Origin: Streptomyces capitiformicae
Lineage (GTDB): Bacteria > Actinomycetota > Actinomycetes > Streptomycetales > Streptomycetaceae
Direction: 5' to 3'
DNA: 64,000 nt
NCBI RefSeq assembly: GCF_002214185.1
Contig: NZ_CP022161.1
Location: forward strand, 9,493,486 to 9,557,485
The notes below the pieces were generated by a model, which searched no databases, was not told the origin of the DNA, and saw nothing but the letters and a program-made list of their open reading frames with translations. Positions 17,377-27,693 of the stretch are shown here, piece by piece. Each line of letters starts with the position of its first letter. The stretch's first letter is position 1. Both the position numbers and the translations under genes were made by a program.

Positions 17377-17411
17377 AGTGACGCGCAGGCGGAACGTGAA
17401 CGGGACGGGGC

Positions 17412-17560
17412 CTACTCCTTGTAGAAGGTGGCGTCCTGCCGGCCGACGGTGGTGGTCACCGGCTGGGTGTAGAGCAGGTGGTTGTAGTGCCGGATGTACC
17501 GGCCGGGGAAGTTGTACGACTCGCAGCGTTCCGGTCGGCCGCCGACCGTGGCACCGACGA
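17412..17560 (-). pseudogene. 3' end of an AbfB-domain (arabinofuranosidase-type) gene
   Basis: On the minus strand the frame ending in TAG at 17412 reads 'ESYNFPGRYIRHYNHLLYTQ' then 'DATFYKE', the characteristic end of an alpha-L-arabinofuranosidase B carbohydrate-binding domain. Only about 50 residues remain; upstream (higher coordinates) the frame is lost at the start of the Gfo/Idh gene. A rearrangement breakpoint lies at about 17560. Confidence 0.75.
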
Positions 17561-17575
17561 CGGAGGTACGGCACC

Positions 17576-18390
17576 GTGCGATGGGGCATTCTCGGGACCG
17601 GCGCCATGGCCGCCGCCTTCGCGCAGGAGTTGACGCCGCTGCCCGACGCGGAACTGCTCGCGGTCGGGTCGCGCTCGGAGGCGTCGGCGCGGCGGTTCGC
17701 CGAGCGGCACGACGTCCCCCGGGCCTACCACAGCTGGGCCCGGCTCGCCGGAGACCCGGACGTCGACGTCGTGTACGTCGCGACCCCGCACGCGGCGCAT
17801 CACGCGGCCGTCCGGCTGTGCCTGGACGCGGGGAAGCACGTCCTGTGCGAGAAGCCCTTCACCCTCAACGCGGCCGAGGCCGCCGAGTTGGTGGCGCTCG
17901 CCCGCGCCCGCGGCCTGTTCCTGATGGAGGCCATGTGGACGTACTGCCTGCCGGCCGCCCGCCGGGTCGCCGCACTCGTCCGCGCGGGCGCGATCGGTGA
18001 GGTGCGATGCGTCCAGGCCGACCTGGGGTTCGTCGCCCCGGCCGACCCCACGCACCGGCTGCGCCACCCGCAGGCGGGCGGGGGCGCTCTGCTGGACGCG
18101 GGCGTCTACCCGGTTGCGCTCGCACACCTGATCCTGGGCGCCCCCGACCACGTCGAGGCGTGGGCCGACCTCACACCGGAAGGCGTCGACGAGACGACCG
18201 GCGCGGTGCTGGGGTACGACAGCGGGGCCGTCGCCACGCTCAGTTGCTCGATCGGGGCCGAGAACGCAGGGGCCGCCTCGGTCTCCGGCACGAAGGGACG
18301 CATCGATCTCCCGCGCGGCTTCCTCTCCGCCGACGGGTGCACGCTCACCGGACGGGGGTTGCCCGGCGGTGCGTGGGTGATGCAGGATCC
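17576..18390 (+). pseudogene. Gfo/Idh/MocA oxidoreductase lacking its C-terminus
   Basis: The N-terminal 270 residues are well conserved: 'VRWGILGTGAMAAAFAQEL', 'VYVATPHAAHHAA', 'VLCEKPFTLN' (catalytic Lys) and 'GGGALLDAGVYPVALAH'. The start is GTG 17576 after GGAGG. After 'TLTGRGLPGGAW' (about 18385) homology stops and the frame runs on as nonsense to 18763, inside the next gene. About 65 C-terminal residues that complete the sheet in the 7857 paralogue are missing, so I call it a truncated pseudogene; a shortened active enzyme is unlikely. Confidence 0.75.
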
Positions 18391-18404
18391 CTCATCCGCC
18401 GGTC

Positions 18405-19772
18405 GTGGTGATCGGGCGCGCTGCCGGGTTGGGGGCTGCGGTGATTCGTGGCGTGGCGCGCGTGCGCATGGGCCGCTCGGCCTGGGACACGCTGTTGCTC
18501 GTCGTGGCCTTCGGCGCCGCGTTCGTCCTGCTGGCGCAGTGGTACGACCGGTCGGCGACCACCGAGAAGAAGCCCGACCTGGTGACCGGCGCGCGGGGCA
18601 CCTTCCCCGCCGCGCTCGGGGCCGACGCCCAGGCCACGCCCGAGCGTGTCATCCGGCGTACGCCGGGCGACGAGGTCCTGGTGCACGGACTGGGGCTGCG
18701 GTCGACGGACTCCGGTGTGCGGGCGGTGAACCTGCGGACCGGCGAGCGGTACTGGCGTTATGAGCGCCGGGACACGACCGTCACGGGGGCGTGGCTCCAG
18801 GCGTCGGAACGCACCGTCGTGATCTGGTTCCCCGACCGGAAGCTCACCGCCGTCGACCTGCGGACGGGCAGGCCGCTGTGGCACACCCGGATTCCGGGGG
18901 CCAAGAGCCGTCGCCCCGCGACCGGGACCGTGGGCCGCGGCCAAGTCGTCATCGACGTCCGCGGCAGCCTGCGCGCCCTCTCCGAGCTCGACGGCCGCAC
19001 CCTGTGGACCGTGAAGCCGCGCCGCTCCTGCGACGAAACGCCCATCCTGTCGGCCTACGCGTTCCCGGATCACCTGACCGTGATCCGGGTCAGCTGCGAC
19101 ACGCTGAGCGCCCCGAAGAAGGACGCCGGCCAGCCCTCGACCACGCCCGACGTCGAGAAGAGCGCCGAACTCCTGCTCGGCGTCGACGACCGCACCGGCG
19201 CCCTGCTGTGGGAGCGGCCTTCCCTGGCGGACGACCTGGTCGTCGGCGACGAGGCCACCCTGGTCGCCCTCGACCCGGACCGGCTCATCCCGCGCGTCGA
19301 CCTGCTCGACGTGAGCCGCGCCGGGGTCTTTGAGCGGGGCGAGATCCGGGTGAGGGAGACCTGGGCGACCGTCGCGGGCGACGGACTCCTGGTCTCGTAC
19401 CTTGACCCGGAGATCTACGACATCGACTCGAACACTGTGCTGAGTGCCTACGACCTCGAGGACGGACACCCGCTGTGGACGCTACGTGCTCCGTCCCGCC
19501 AGGCGTTCGGCGAGCCCGCGATCGCCAACGGCCGCGTATATGTCGTCCGCCAAAAGGATTTCCGATACGGGGACGCCGACACCCTCACCGGTGCCGACCT
19601 GCTCGTCCTCGACGCGGACACCGGACGCCCGCTGCACACCCTGCGGCTGCCGGAGCTGACCGCACCCGAGCGGGTCGACTCCCGCACCGTACTGGACGTC
19701 GCGGTCGCCGACGGGGCTGTCACCATCCGATGGCGCAGTGGGCGCAACGAACTGCTCGTCGTCACGGACTGA
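18405..19772 (+). CDS. Membrane-anchored PQQ-like beta-propeller protein
   Basis: About 455 residues. A single membrane helix ('WDTLLLVVAFGAAFVLLAQWY', around residues 28-48) is followed by repeated propeller blades of the form 'VRAVNLRTGERYWRYE', 'LTAVDLRTGRPLWHT', 'LLGVDDRTGALLWER' and 'LLVLDADTGRPLHTL'. The pattern is that of PQQ-binding-like proteins of Streptomyces that rarely bind PQQ and probably act as extracytoplasmic scaffolds. The start is uncertain: GTG 18405 or GTG 18441. It begins right at the breakpoint of the truncated Gfo/Idh, so the native promoter may be lost. Confidence 0.82.
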   Translation: MVIGRAAGLGAAVIRGVARVRMGRSAWDTLLLVVAFGAAFVLLAQWYDRSATTEKKPDLVTGARGTFPAALGADAQATPERVIRRTPGDEVLVHGLGLRSTDSGVRAVNLRTGERYWRYERRDTTVTGAWLQASERTVVIWFPDRKLTAVDLRTGRPLWHTRIPGAKSRRPATGTVGRGQVVIDVRGSLRALSELDGRTLWTVKPRRSCDETPILSAYAFPDHLTVIRVSCDTLSAPKKDAGQPSTTPDVEKSAELLLGVDDRTGALLWERPSLADDLVVGDEATLVALDPDRLIPRVDLLDVSRAGVFERGEIRVRETWATVAGDGLLVSYLDPEIYDIDSNTVLSAYDLEDGHPLWTLRAPSRQAFGEPAIANGRVYVVRQKDFRYGDADTLTGADLLVLDADTGRPLHTLRLPELTAPERVDSRTVLDVAVADGAVTIRWRSGRNELLVVTD

Positions 19773-19789
19773 CCTTTCCCGGACCTCTT

Positions 19790-20225
19790 CAGACCGCCGG
19801 TGGCTCGGAACGTCCGCAGGCGCAGGGGCTTGCCGACCACGAAGACCGACGAGAAGGTCATGGCCGCCCCCGGCGATCACCGGGTTGAGCAGGCCGGCCG
19901 CGGCAAGCGGCAGCGCGGCCACGTTGCAGGCGAACGCCCAGAACAGGTCGGACCGGATGGTACCCATCGTCCGGCGAGCGAGGCGGATGGCGTCCGCCGC
20001 GGCACACACATCACTTGGACGAGGGTGGGGCCGCCCGCCTCGATCGCGGCGCCCGTGCCGCTGCCCACGGCGAGCCCCCGGGTCGGCCTGGGCGAGCGCG
20101 GCCGCGTCGTTGACGCCGTCACCGACCATCGCGACGGAACGGCCCTGAGCTTCGGGACCAACCTCCCAGCCCTGAGGCGGCCGCGGGCGGGGCGGGGTGT
20201 CAGCAAGGGCGGCGCGGCCTTCGTC
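19790..20225 (-). pseudogene. C-terminal relic of a copper-type P1B ATPase
   Basis: On the minus strand, segments in different frames together spell the end of a heavy-metal ATPase: 'SVAMVGDGVNDAAALAQAD', then 'LAVGSGTGAAIEA', then 'GTIRSDLFWAFACNVAALPL' with 'AGLLNPVIAG', then 'MTFSSVFVVGKPLRLR'. At least three frame changes separate them. The first two thirds of the protein, including the phosphorylated DKTG motif, are absent. Confidence 0.8.
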
Positions 20226-20875
20226 GACGCGGGCGCCGAGGCGACCGCCGGCGAGAGCGCTGACGGCGGCGACGTCGTAGCGGTGGGTGGGCGAGGTCTT
20301 GCGGCACACCGCAGGGGGCGGGAATGCAGTCGGGGTCGAGACGCTGGGCGAGCGGACGACGGTCGTCTCCTGCAGCCGTGCCTCGGCTGCGGGCAGTTGG
20401 TCCTGTGGCAGCAGGCCGAACAGTCGGGCGTCCCGGTGCGAGGTGGGCTGCGCAGGACGCGGGGTGAGCATCAACAGCAGGTGATCGGCCAGGCGTTGGC
20501 AGTTCCCCGTCACCGACGACCTCCTCGCCCGCCTCTTGCCGCTCCAGTTCGACCACATCGTTTCCTCGGCCGGTACGCGTCTTCCGCCCGGCCGAGGCCG
20601 GGCGCCGGCCGCAAGGAAGCCCAACAGTGGGCGGCTCGCCTGCTCCGAGCCCACTCGGAGCAGGCGAGCCGGACCCTCCAGGTGCTGAGCGAGGTGGCGC
20701 GCACATCGGATGGCGCCGAGGCGGAGACGTGGAACAACGCAGGCCGACTCGCCCCTGTGAAGAGGGCTCGGCTTCAGCGGTTCGCAGCACATCCCGATCC
20801 GCGCGTCCAAGACGTCGCCGAGCCGGCCCTCACGGGCTGCACGAGGGACATGGCCGCGATCCTGCCATGCCTCCA
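20226..20875. other. Degenerate stretch, possible Tn3-type transposase remnant
   Basis: No intact gene. On the plus strand around 20500-20600, 'DDLLARLLPLQFDHI' followed after a frame change by 'FLGRYA' recalls the C-terminus of Streptomyces Tn3-family transposases, but the match is short. A minus-strand frame through 20280-20480 ('ADHLLLMLTPRPAQ') is protein-like and unidentified. Confidence 0.3.
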
Positions 20876-21307
20876 CTACAGCTCGTAGTCCTGGGCAAGC
20901 TCTTCCCAGCGAATGCTGCGAAGAACAAGATCAGCGTCCTCGCCCGACGGTACATCCGGGGCGGACTGGAACCAGGCCACGGTGAGAGCGCACTGGCGCA
21001 GCACCGGGTCGAGCTCAGAAGCGATCGCTGTCGAGCTGAAAACACCAATGCGAGCCACTGAGGGCAGCACCTCAACAGGGCCGAAGGGGCCAGCGGTCTC
21101 GTCCGGGTACTCGCGGAAGGGCGCAATGAGATGGACCGGCGCGAAGGAAAACGCGCGTTCGGCCTCCCGCCGGAGGCCACTGACCTTCATGTCGTTGATG
21201 CGCTTGCACGGGTAGCCCTCCAGCATCCCCCGATAGGTCGAGGACATCCGCAGCTCGGTGAGCTCGATCGAACGACCGGACGAGAGGACCATGTGGCTCA
21301 GTGACAT
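20876..21307 (-). CDS. Conserved-type hypothetical protein, 143 aa
   Basis: A 143-residue soluble protein with balanced composition and protein-like motifs ('SSTYRGMLEGYPCKRIND', 'PFGPVEVLPSVARIGVF', 'LTVAWFQSAPDVPSGEDA', 'RWEELAQDYEL'). I recall similar Streptomyces proteins without known function. Start ATG 21307. A shorter fragment lies directly upstream on the same strand, suggesting a former operon. Confidence 0.65.
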   Translation of the reverse strand: MSLSHMVLSSGRSIELTELRMSSTYRGMLEGYPCKRINDMKVSGLRREAERAFSFAPVHLIAPFREYPDETAGPFGPVEVLPSVARIGVFSSTAIASELDPVLRQCALTVAWFQSAPDVPSGEDADLVLRSIRWEELAQDYEL

Positions 21308-21316
21308 GCCGACACC

Positions 21317-21532
21317 CTATGCGCTCGATTGGACCGGTTCGGGGTCACGCGAGCGGCGCCGGTCCGGATCGTCGAGGCCGATCTCGTACCAGGGCTCACC
21401 GCGCTGGAGCCGGAGCAGGGTAGTCGCCCAGATCTCGATGGTGATGCCGCGCACCGCGGCGGCGAGCGCCTTCAGGCGGTTGTCGAGCAGGTGCTCCCCC
21501 GTGTCTGCCAGGACGACGTGCGGCCACCGCCC
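21317..21532 (-). pseudogene. C-terminal fragment of an unidentified gene
   Basis: The frame ending at TAG 21317 reads 'ADTGEHLLDNRLKALAAAV' then 'LLRLQRGEPWYEIGLDDPD'. It is open only from a TGA near 21535 and has no start codon or ribosome-binding site, so about 68 residues of a larger protein remain. Not identified. Confidence 0.4.
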
Positions 21533-21709
21533 AGTGGATCATCGTGCGGGACTCTGCGGGAGGGCTTCGCAGTCCCGCGCCAGGCGACGGTGCTGCATCA
21601 GCTAGCCCGAGGTCCGCTCGATCACCCACCAATTCGCCAGCGGCTCGAACCCCTTCGCTGCGAAACTGGAGCACCAGACTCTCGCAGGCCTGTTCGAAGG
21701 GGCACCGGC

Positions 21710-22264
21710 ATGGAAGAACCAACGGGGATGACCGCACTGCAGCAGCTGCTGCCTCCGCCCCCCGGCGCGGGCGAGGACATCGACTGGAAGGCGGCCGAGG
21801 CACGGTGGGGGACCAGGTTCCCCCGGGACTACATGGAGTTCATGGCCGTGTACGGCGTCGGCGGGATCGGCTCGCAGGAGGAGATCGGCGAGGTCGCAAT
21901 CCTCGGGCCGTTTCCCACCGGGGCCTACGAGCACTCCCCCGACGACTTCGAGGACGAGACGGGGAACGCTCGTCTGACCTGGGAAGAGGAGGGCGCCGAC
22001 CAAGAAGGTCTCGACCTGGACCCGGAGCACATCCTCGCTTGGGGCTACACGTCCCACGCCGACATGCTGTGCTGGCTGACCAGCGATCCCGACCCCGACA
22101 AGTGGCCCGTCCTGCTCTTCGCCCGTCATGGCTCGCAGACCTGCGAGGTCGTCCCCTGCGGCATGGTCGAGTTCCTGCGCAGACTGCTCGCCGAGGAACT
22201 CCCCTCGTACAGCCTGGAGTGCACGCCCGAGCCGCGTTTCGAGCACTGGCGCAAGGGGCGATGA
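21710..22264 (+). CDS. SMI1/KNR4 (SUKH) family protein
   Basis: A 184-residue acidic protein with the SUKH pattern: 'DWKAAEARWGTRFPRDYMEF' near residue 25, 'GGIGSQEEIGEVAILGP' and 'WGYTSHADMLCWLTS', then 'WPVLLFARHGSQTCEVVPCG'. SUKH proteins are often immunity proteins for contact-dependent or polymorphic toxins, but stand-alone members are common and no toxin is adjacent. ATG 21710 follows GAAGGGG. IS110 sequence begins about 200 bp downstream. Confidence 0.85.
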   Translation: MEEPTGMTALQQLLPPPPGAGEDIDWKAAEARWGTRFPRDYMEFMAVYGVGGIGSQEEIGEVAILGPFPTGAYEHSPDDFEDETGNARLTWEEEGADQEGLDLDPEHILAWGYTSHADMLCWLTSDPDPDKWPVLLFARHGSQTCEVVPCGMVEFLRRLLAEELPSYSLECTPEPRFEHWRKGR

Positions 22265-22500
22265 GCCACTGGCAGGGCAACGACTGTTATGCCACCCAAC
22301 AGCCACTCCCCCCGGCATTACCGTCTTCGTAGCCCTACAACGGCGTTACTGGCCTTCAGAGCTGGCATTCATGACTACCTACCCTTGTCGTGTGCATGGC
22401 CTGGGGGGTGGTGTCACCGGCTCCGGAGGCACTGACAGACCGCCCAGTGGCGATCCGTGCCGCGGCAGGGCCGGACGAGTACGACCGGAGGACACCGCAC

Positions 22501-22674
22501 GTGATCGACACCGGCGACATCGATGTATACCTCGGCCTGGGCGTCGGCAAGGCCGAACACCACGCCACCGCCGTCACACCGGCCGGCAAGAAAGGCATTC
22601 GACAAACGGCTGCCAACAGCAAGCCCAAACTACGCGACATCTTCGCGATACTGGGGCCCGTTGTCCCGGGATGA
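22501..22674 (+). pseudogene. N-terminal remnant of an IS110-family transposase
   Basis: From GTG 22501, 'VIDTGDIDVYLGLGVGKAEH' with 'HATAVTPAGKK' matches the IS110 N-terminus. The catalytic Asp of the usual 'GLDVGK' is Gly here. A one-base insertion after 'AGKK' and a later compensating deletion distort about 8 residues before 'NSKPKLRDIFA' resumes. The frame then ends; the rest of the DEDD domain and the C-terminal serine domain are missing. The 235 bp upstream (22265-22500) hold no other gene. Confidence 0.8.
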
Positions 22675-22841
22675 GTGGACTTTGTCCCCGGCGACGGCAT
22701 CCGGCCAGGTGCGGGGGCGGCCGACAGGCCCGCGGACCCTCATCTTCGATGCGCCGTCGCCCCCCGCTCGCGGACGATCACGACCCTATCCGCGCCCGAG
22801 TGAGGGTCTGTCAAATGAACGGCGTGACCAGGGTGGTTGGG

Positions 22842-23010
22842 TTACTGGCGGACTGCTGAGAGTCGACCGTCGAAGGTGATGTCGAAGGCGTTCAGCGCGG
22901 TCTTCCAGCGCATGGTCCAGCGGGCCTGGCCCCTGCCGGTGGGATCGAGGGATGCGCGCCGAGGTCGCCGGTGGCCATGATCGCCATGTAGACGCACTTC
23001 AACGCGGCCT
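22842..23010 (-). pseudogene. C-terminal remnant of an IS256 (mutator)-type transposase
   Basis: The minus strand, ending at TAA 22842, encodes 'ARWTMRWKTALNAFDITFDG' then 'RLSAVRQ', and further upstream, in another frame, 'ALKCVYMAIMATGDLG'. This is the typical end of IS256-group transposases ('W..RWK.ALN.F.I.F..R'). About 55 residues remain with one frame change. Confidence 0.7.
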
Positions 23011-23281
23011 ACTGTCGGCGTACGAGCTGAGGTGCAGAGTCGCGTACGGATGAACGTGTAGAGGTATCAGGCGACTTCGGTCTCGCGCTCGATGGCTTTG
23101 AGGCGTGTAGGCCCGCAATCGGAATGTCCTGTTCCAACGTGGTGACCTGGGTTTCACTCACCGTCTCATTCGAGGGACGCGGCATTTCTGTCTCACGATC
23201 TTGTCCTTTAGCGCTGCCGGCGCACCGTGCGGAAGGTTGTGGCTGCGGTGAGGACGAGGGCCGTCGGCCGAGGGGCGGCGG
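23011..23281. other. Intergenic region with GTCTCA motifs downstream of ureD
   Basis: No gene. Two copies of a GTCTCA-type motif occur at 23163-23174 and 23190-23200, the second followed by TTGTCC. They resemble the motifs at the ends of the TniABQ relic (see 29008-35037). Confidence 0.4.
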
Positions 23282-24126
23282 CTACTTGTGGAGGGCGTGT
23301 GCGAGGGCTTCGTCGAGGAGTTCCCGCAGGGCCGAGGAGGTTGGTGCGACGGCGGTGGCGAGCAGTGCCGGGCCGTTGGCCAGCGGTGTGAGGACGGCGC
23401 ACCCGTCCCGGGAGCCCTGGCGGAGGAGGACGGGGTCGCGGGGAGTGTCCATCTCCGGGTTGACGAGTAGGAGTTGGCCGACAGCGCGGTGTCCGTGCAG
23501 GACGGCTGGGCCGTCCCAGCCGGGCTCTGGGTCCCCGTATGCCGTCTGCTGGTCGAGCAGTGGTCTTCCGGCGCGGTGGACCAGGAGTCGGCTGACGAGG
23601 TGGCCCGCTTCCTCGTTGGCCCGGCCCAGGAGCTGTTCCTCTCGCAGTAACAGCCGGGAGGTTGTGGCGAGTTCGACGGTGTAGGTCTGCCGGAGGTTGC
23701 TGCCGACGGCGCTGATCAGCGGCTGGGGCAGCCAGCGCAGGCTGGTGTGTTCGCCGGCGGTGAGCCGTACGTCGTAGTGGGCTGGGGCGGTGGTGGGGCC
23801 GCGCAGGGCGAGTGTGGCGGCGGCTGTCGTGATCTCCAGGGCGGCCCGGTTCCCGGCGGTGACGTCGATGGTGAGCCGGTCGCCGCCGAGGGGGGCGCTC
23901 ATCGCGCCGATGATCCCGACCTTGGCGGTGTTCTTGTCGGTGCGCATGCGTCGGAGGTGGAACGGGCCGTCACTGTGTAGCTGCGGAAGGGTGGTGGTGC
24001 GTCCGTTGTATGTGGCGTGGATGCGGGCTGTTGCCCGCACTCCGTGCGGGTGCCCGGTGGGCGCGTCGGTGCCCGAGAGTGGTCCGGTCAACGCTGCCTG
24101 GTCCGTGGTGAGTTGTGGGGCGGGGT

Positions 24127-24130
<4 letters not shown>
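23282..24130 (-). CDS. ureD: Urease accessory protein UreD (UreH)
   Basis: A 282-residue UreD: it forms the scaffold to which UreF and UreG dock and channels nickel into apo-urease. Visible family features are '[20 protein letters not shown]', 'HLRRMRT', '[20 protein letters not shown]', '[20 protein letters not shown]' and '[18 protein letters not shown]'. Its ATG overlaps the ureG stop by 4 bp (ATGA). Last gene of the urease operon; no ureE is present, as in other Streptomyces urease loci. Confidence 0.9.
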
Positions 24131-24819
<689 letters not shown>

Positions 24820-24848
24820 GAAGAACTCCAGGGGGGCAGAGGAAGGTG

Positions 24849-25523
24849 TCAGGAGGCGAAGAGCCGGATGGTCCAGGCGGCGTGCTGTTCACCGGTGATG
24901 TCCAGCAGCGGCGAGGACGCCGACGGCAGGGCGTTGATGCCCTCGACTGCGACGCGGTCCGCGGCCTGGGCGGCAGCTTCGGCGACGGCGTCGATGTCGG
25001 GGCTGAGGCGGGCCAGCAGCCCGGAGGCGTCGAGTGGGTCGAGGCTGAGCAGGCGCACTGCCGCGGTGGCCGGGCCGCCGGCGTTCTCGTACGCGGCGGC
25101 ATGGGCGGCGTCCAGTGGGGTGAGCCCGGCGGCCCGGGCGGCGAGGCCCAGCACGAGCGGCTGGTGGGCGCCCTGGGGACGTTCGGCGGCCAGCCGTTCC
25201 AGTTCCTCGGAGGGGAAGGTGGCACGGGCTGCGCGCATCATCTGCCGGCCGAGCCGGCGGGCGACGGCGCGCAGCGCGGGGGCGGGGGTGCGTGCGTCGG
25301 CGGCGGCGTCCAGCAGCAGCGGGTCGACTCCGGCGGCGGCTGCGGCGGCCAGGCCGGCCGTGGTCAGGCCGGTGGTGTGCAGACGGCCGCGGCAGAATGC
25401 CTGAAGGCTGTCGGTGTCGTGTACGGCTTGGTGGGCGATGGCGGCTTCGACGCCGCCGGAGTGGGCGTGCCCGCCGGCGGGGAAGCGGCCGTCGGCCAGC
25501 AGGAGCAGGGCTGCACGGCTCAT
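24849..25523 (-). CDS. ureF: Urease accessory protein UreF
   Basis: A 224-residue all-helical UreF with '[19 protein letters not shown]' at the N-terminus (the conserved UreF entry motif), '[20 protein letters not shown]' and '[19 protein letters not shown]'. It works with UreD to gate UreG. The ATG at 25523 begins exactly at the family N-terminus; an in-frame extension upstream into the ureC-ureF gap is not conserved-looking. That gap, 118 bp, is wider than elsewhere in the operon. Confidence 0.92.
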   Translation of the reverse strand: MSRAALLLLADGRFPAGGHAHSGGVEAAIAHQAVHDTDSLQAFCRGRLHTTGLTTAGLAAAAAAGVDPLLLDAAADARTPAPALRAVARRLGRQMMRAARATFPSEELERLAAERPQGAHQPLVLGLAARAAGLTPLDAAHAAAYENAGGPATAAVRLLSLDPLDASGLLARLSPDIDAVAEAAAQAADRVAVEGINALPSASSPLLDITGEQHAAWTIRLFAS

Positions 25524-25641
25524 CGGTGAGCGGCTGCCTTTCGCAGGGTCGGAAGGTGTGTCGAGCGTCGGCGGGCGCGGCCTGCCCGCCCGGGGGCCCG
25601 GCCGCGGTGCTGTTGCTCCGGCGGCCGGGCAGGGGGCGGTT

Positions 25642-27693
25642 TCAGAAGAGGAAGTACCGCTGTGCCAGGGGTACTTCGGTGACGTAGGAGCGCGGCACGG
25701 TCGCACCATTGAGTTCGGTGCGGGTGTCGGTCGTGGTCGCGCCGCCGATGGTGACCTCGAAGCTGTTGTGGTCGACTTCGAGGCTGTCGGGCACGGTGTC
25801 GTTCAGTTTCATGTCGGCCTTCGTGACGTGCCGGGTGCTGGTGATGTCCACGAAGTCCTTGTCGAGACCGAGACCCGGATGACTGCCGGTGCCGTCTCCG
25901 TTCAGGTTGCCGGCCACGCCCGGAGCTGTGAAGTTCACCGAGTTGTGTCCCGGGGAGCGGCCGGTGGAGCCCCAGACCGGGCGCGGCTGGTAGGGCTGCG
26001 GCGTTGGGATCGACGCGTTGGCGTCGCCGACCTGCGCGTACGCGAGCTGGCCGCCCTTGAGGACCATGTGCGGTTTGACGCCGAAGAACTTCGGCTCCCA
26101 CAGCACCAGATCGGCGAGCTTCCCCGTCTGCACGGAGCCGACGTGGCCGTCGATGCCGTGCGTGATCGCCGGGTTGATCGTGTACTTCGCGACGTACCGG
26201 CGCGCCCGGAAGTTGTCGTTCGGCTGCCGCTGCTGGTCGTTGAAGGAGTGCTGCTTGTCCTTGTGGTCCTCGTTGTCCTCGCGGATCGTTCGGACTTTCG
26301 CGCTCTGCAGGTCTTCGGGCAGCGGGCCGTAGCGCGCCTTCATGACGTGCGCGGTCTGCCAGGTACGCATGATCATCTCGCCGATGCGCCCCATCGCCTG
26401 GGCATCCGAGGACATCATCGAGATGGCACCCATGTCGTGGAGGAGGTCCTCCGCCGCCATCGTGGACGGCCGGATCCGGGAGTCGGCGAAGGCCATGTCC
26501 GCCTCAATCTCCGGGTTGAGGTGATGGCACACGATCATCATGTCGACGTGCTCCTTGACGGTGTTGACCGTCAAAGGACGCGTCGGGTTGGTCGAGGCCG
26601 GCAGCACGTTCGGCTCCTTGACCAGCTCGATCATGTCCGGCGCGTGACCGCCGCCGGCACCTTCGACATGGAAGATGTGGATGGAGCGTGCCTTCTTCTT
26701 CGTGAACTTGCCCCCGGCGTCCCTGCCGTCGCCGGTGAAGGCCGCCCGCGTGCTCTCCAGGAACCCCGACTCGTTCAGCGAATCGGCGTGCAGAGCGAGC
26801 TGGACACCGCGCTCTTCACAGACATCCAGGGCCCGGTCGATCACCGCGGGTGTGGCGCCCCAGTCCTCGTGGATCTTGAAGCCGCAGACACCGGCGTCCA
26901 CCTGCGCGTTGAGCTCGTGCTCGTTCATCGTGCTGCCCTTGCCGAGCAGGCCGATGTTGACCGGGAACTCATCCAGCGCCTCGAAGACCCGCCTGATGTG
27001 CCATGCGCCCGGGGTCACGGTGGTGGCGGTACTGCCCTCGGCCGGTCCGGTGCCGCCGCCGATCAAGGTGGTCACACCCGAAGCCAGCGCCTCGTGGATC
27101 TCCCCGGGGCAGATGAAGTGGACATGGGTGTCCACACCCCCCGCGGTGAGGATCCGCCCGTTGCCGGAGACGACCTCGGTGCTCGGCCCGATGACGAAGT
27201 TTGTCGGCGTCACCGGCGGGGCTTCCTGCGTAGGCCCACGATCCGGCATCTCGAAGCTCGTGATCTTGTCCATCGTCTCGGGGTTGTACGCCTTGCCGAT
27301 GGCCGCGATCCTGCCGTCGCGGATGCCGATGTCGGCCTTGACCACGCCCCACCAGTCGAGGATCAGCGCGCCCGTGATGACGGTGTCCACGGGCCTGTGG
27401 TCCGTGGCCTTGCCCTTGCCGTCCCTCCCGTCCCTGGCGAGGTGCGACATTCCCATCGACTCGCGGATCACCTTGCCGCCGCCGAAGACCATCTCATTGC
27501 CGCTGTACGAAGGGCCTCCGCTCCAGTCGGCCTCGATCTCCAGAGCGAGGTCGGTGTCGGCGAGCCGGACCCGGTCCCGCGTGGTCGGCCCGTACAGCGC
27601 GGTGTAATCCGCCCGCATCAGCTCATTGCTCGGCTTCGGCCGGCCCTTCACCAGCTTCGGCGCCTGGCCGGGGGCTTGTCCCTGATTGCTCAT
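25642..27693 (-). CDS. ureC: Urease alpha subunit with loop insertions
   Basis: 683 residues against the usual about 570. The active site is complete: metal ligands 'DTHVHFICP', the carbamylated Lys273 in 'GFKIHEDWG', His ligands in '[12 protein letters not shown]', the flap Cys-His in 'MIVCHHLN' and the Asp in 'SSDAQAMGR'. Extra hydrophilic loops occur after 'GMSHLARDG', after 'EMPDRG', around '[15 protein letters not shown]', around '[14 protein letters not shown]', and in a long segment before '[11 protein letters not shown]'. The start ATG overlaps the ureAB stop by 4 bp. It hydrolyses urea to ammonia and carbamate. The insertions lie between conserved blocks, so activity is expected. Confidence 0.95.
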   Translation of the reverse strand: MSNQGQAPGQAPKLVKGRPKPSNELMRADYTALYGPTTRDRVRLADTDLALEIEADWSGGPSYSGNEMVFGGGKVIRESMGMSHLARDGRDGKGKATDHRPVDTVITGALILDWWGVVKADIGIRDGRIAAIGKAYNPETMDKITSFEMPDRGPTQEAPPVTPTNFVIGPSTEVVSGNGRILTAGGVDTHVHFICPGEIHEALASGVTTLIGGGTGPAEGSTATTVTPGAWHIRRVFEALDEFPVNIGLLGKGSTMNEHELNAQVDAGVCGFKIHEDWGATPAVIDRALDVCEERGVQLALHADSLNESGFLESTRAAFTGDGRDAGGKFTKKKARSIHIFHVEGAGGGHAPDMIELVKEPNVLPASTNPTRPLTVNTVKEHVDMMIVCHHLNPEIEADMAFADSRIRPSTMAAEDLLHDMGAISMMSSDAQAMGRIGEMIMRTWQTAHVMKARYGPLPEDLQSAKVRTIREDNEDHKDKQHSFNDQQRQPNDNFRARRYVAKYTINPAITHGIDGHVGSVQTGKLADLVLWEPKFFGVKPHMVLKGGQLAYAQVGDANASIPTPQPYQPRPVWGSTGRSPGHNSVNFTAPGVAGNLNGDGTGSHPGLGLDKDFVDITSTRHVTKADMKLNDTVPDSLEVDHNSFEVTIGGATTTDTRTELNGATVPRSYVTEVPLAQRYFLF

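Noticed and set aside
20500..20620. Tn3 transposase C-terminus
   Set aside because: Only two short matches in different frames; kept as a low-confidence note rather than a called gene.
21710..22264. Toxin-immunity pair centred on the SUKH protein
   Set aside because: No polymorphic toxin or Rhs/VgrG gene lies nearby; neighbours are IS relics and an unrelated hypothetical gene.
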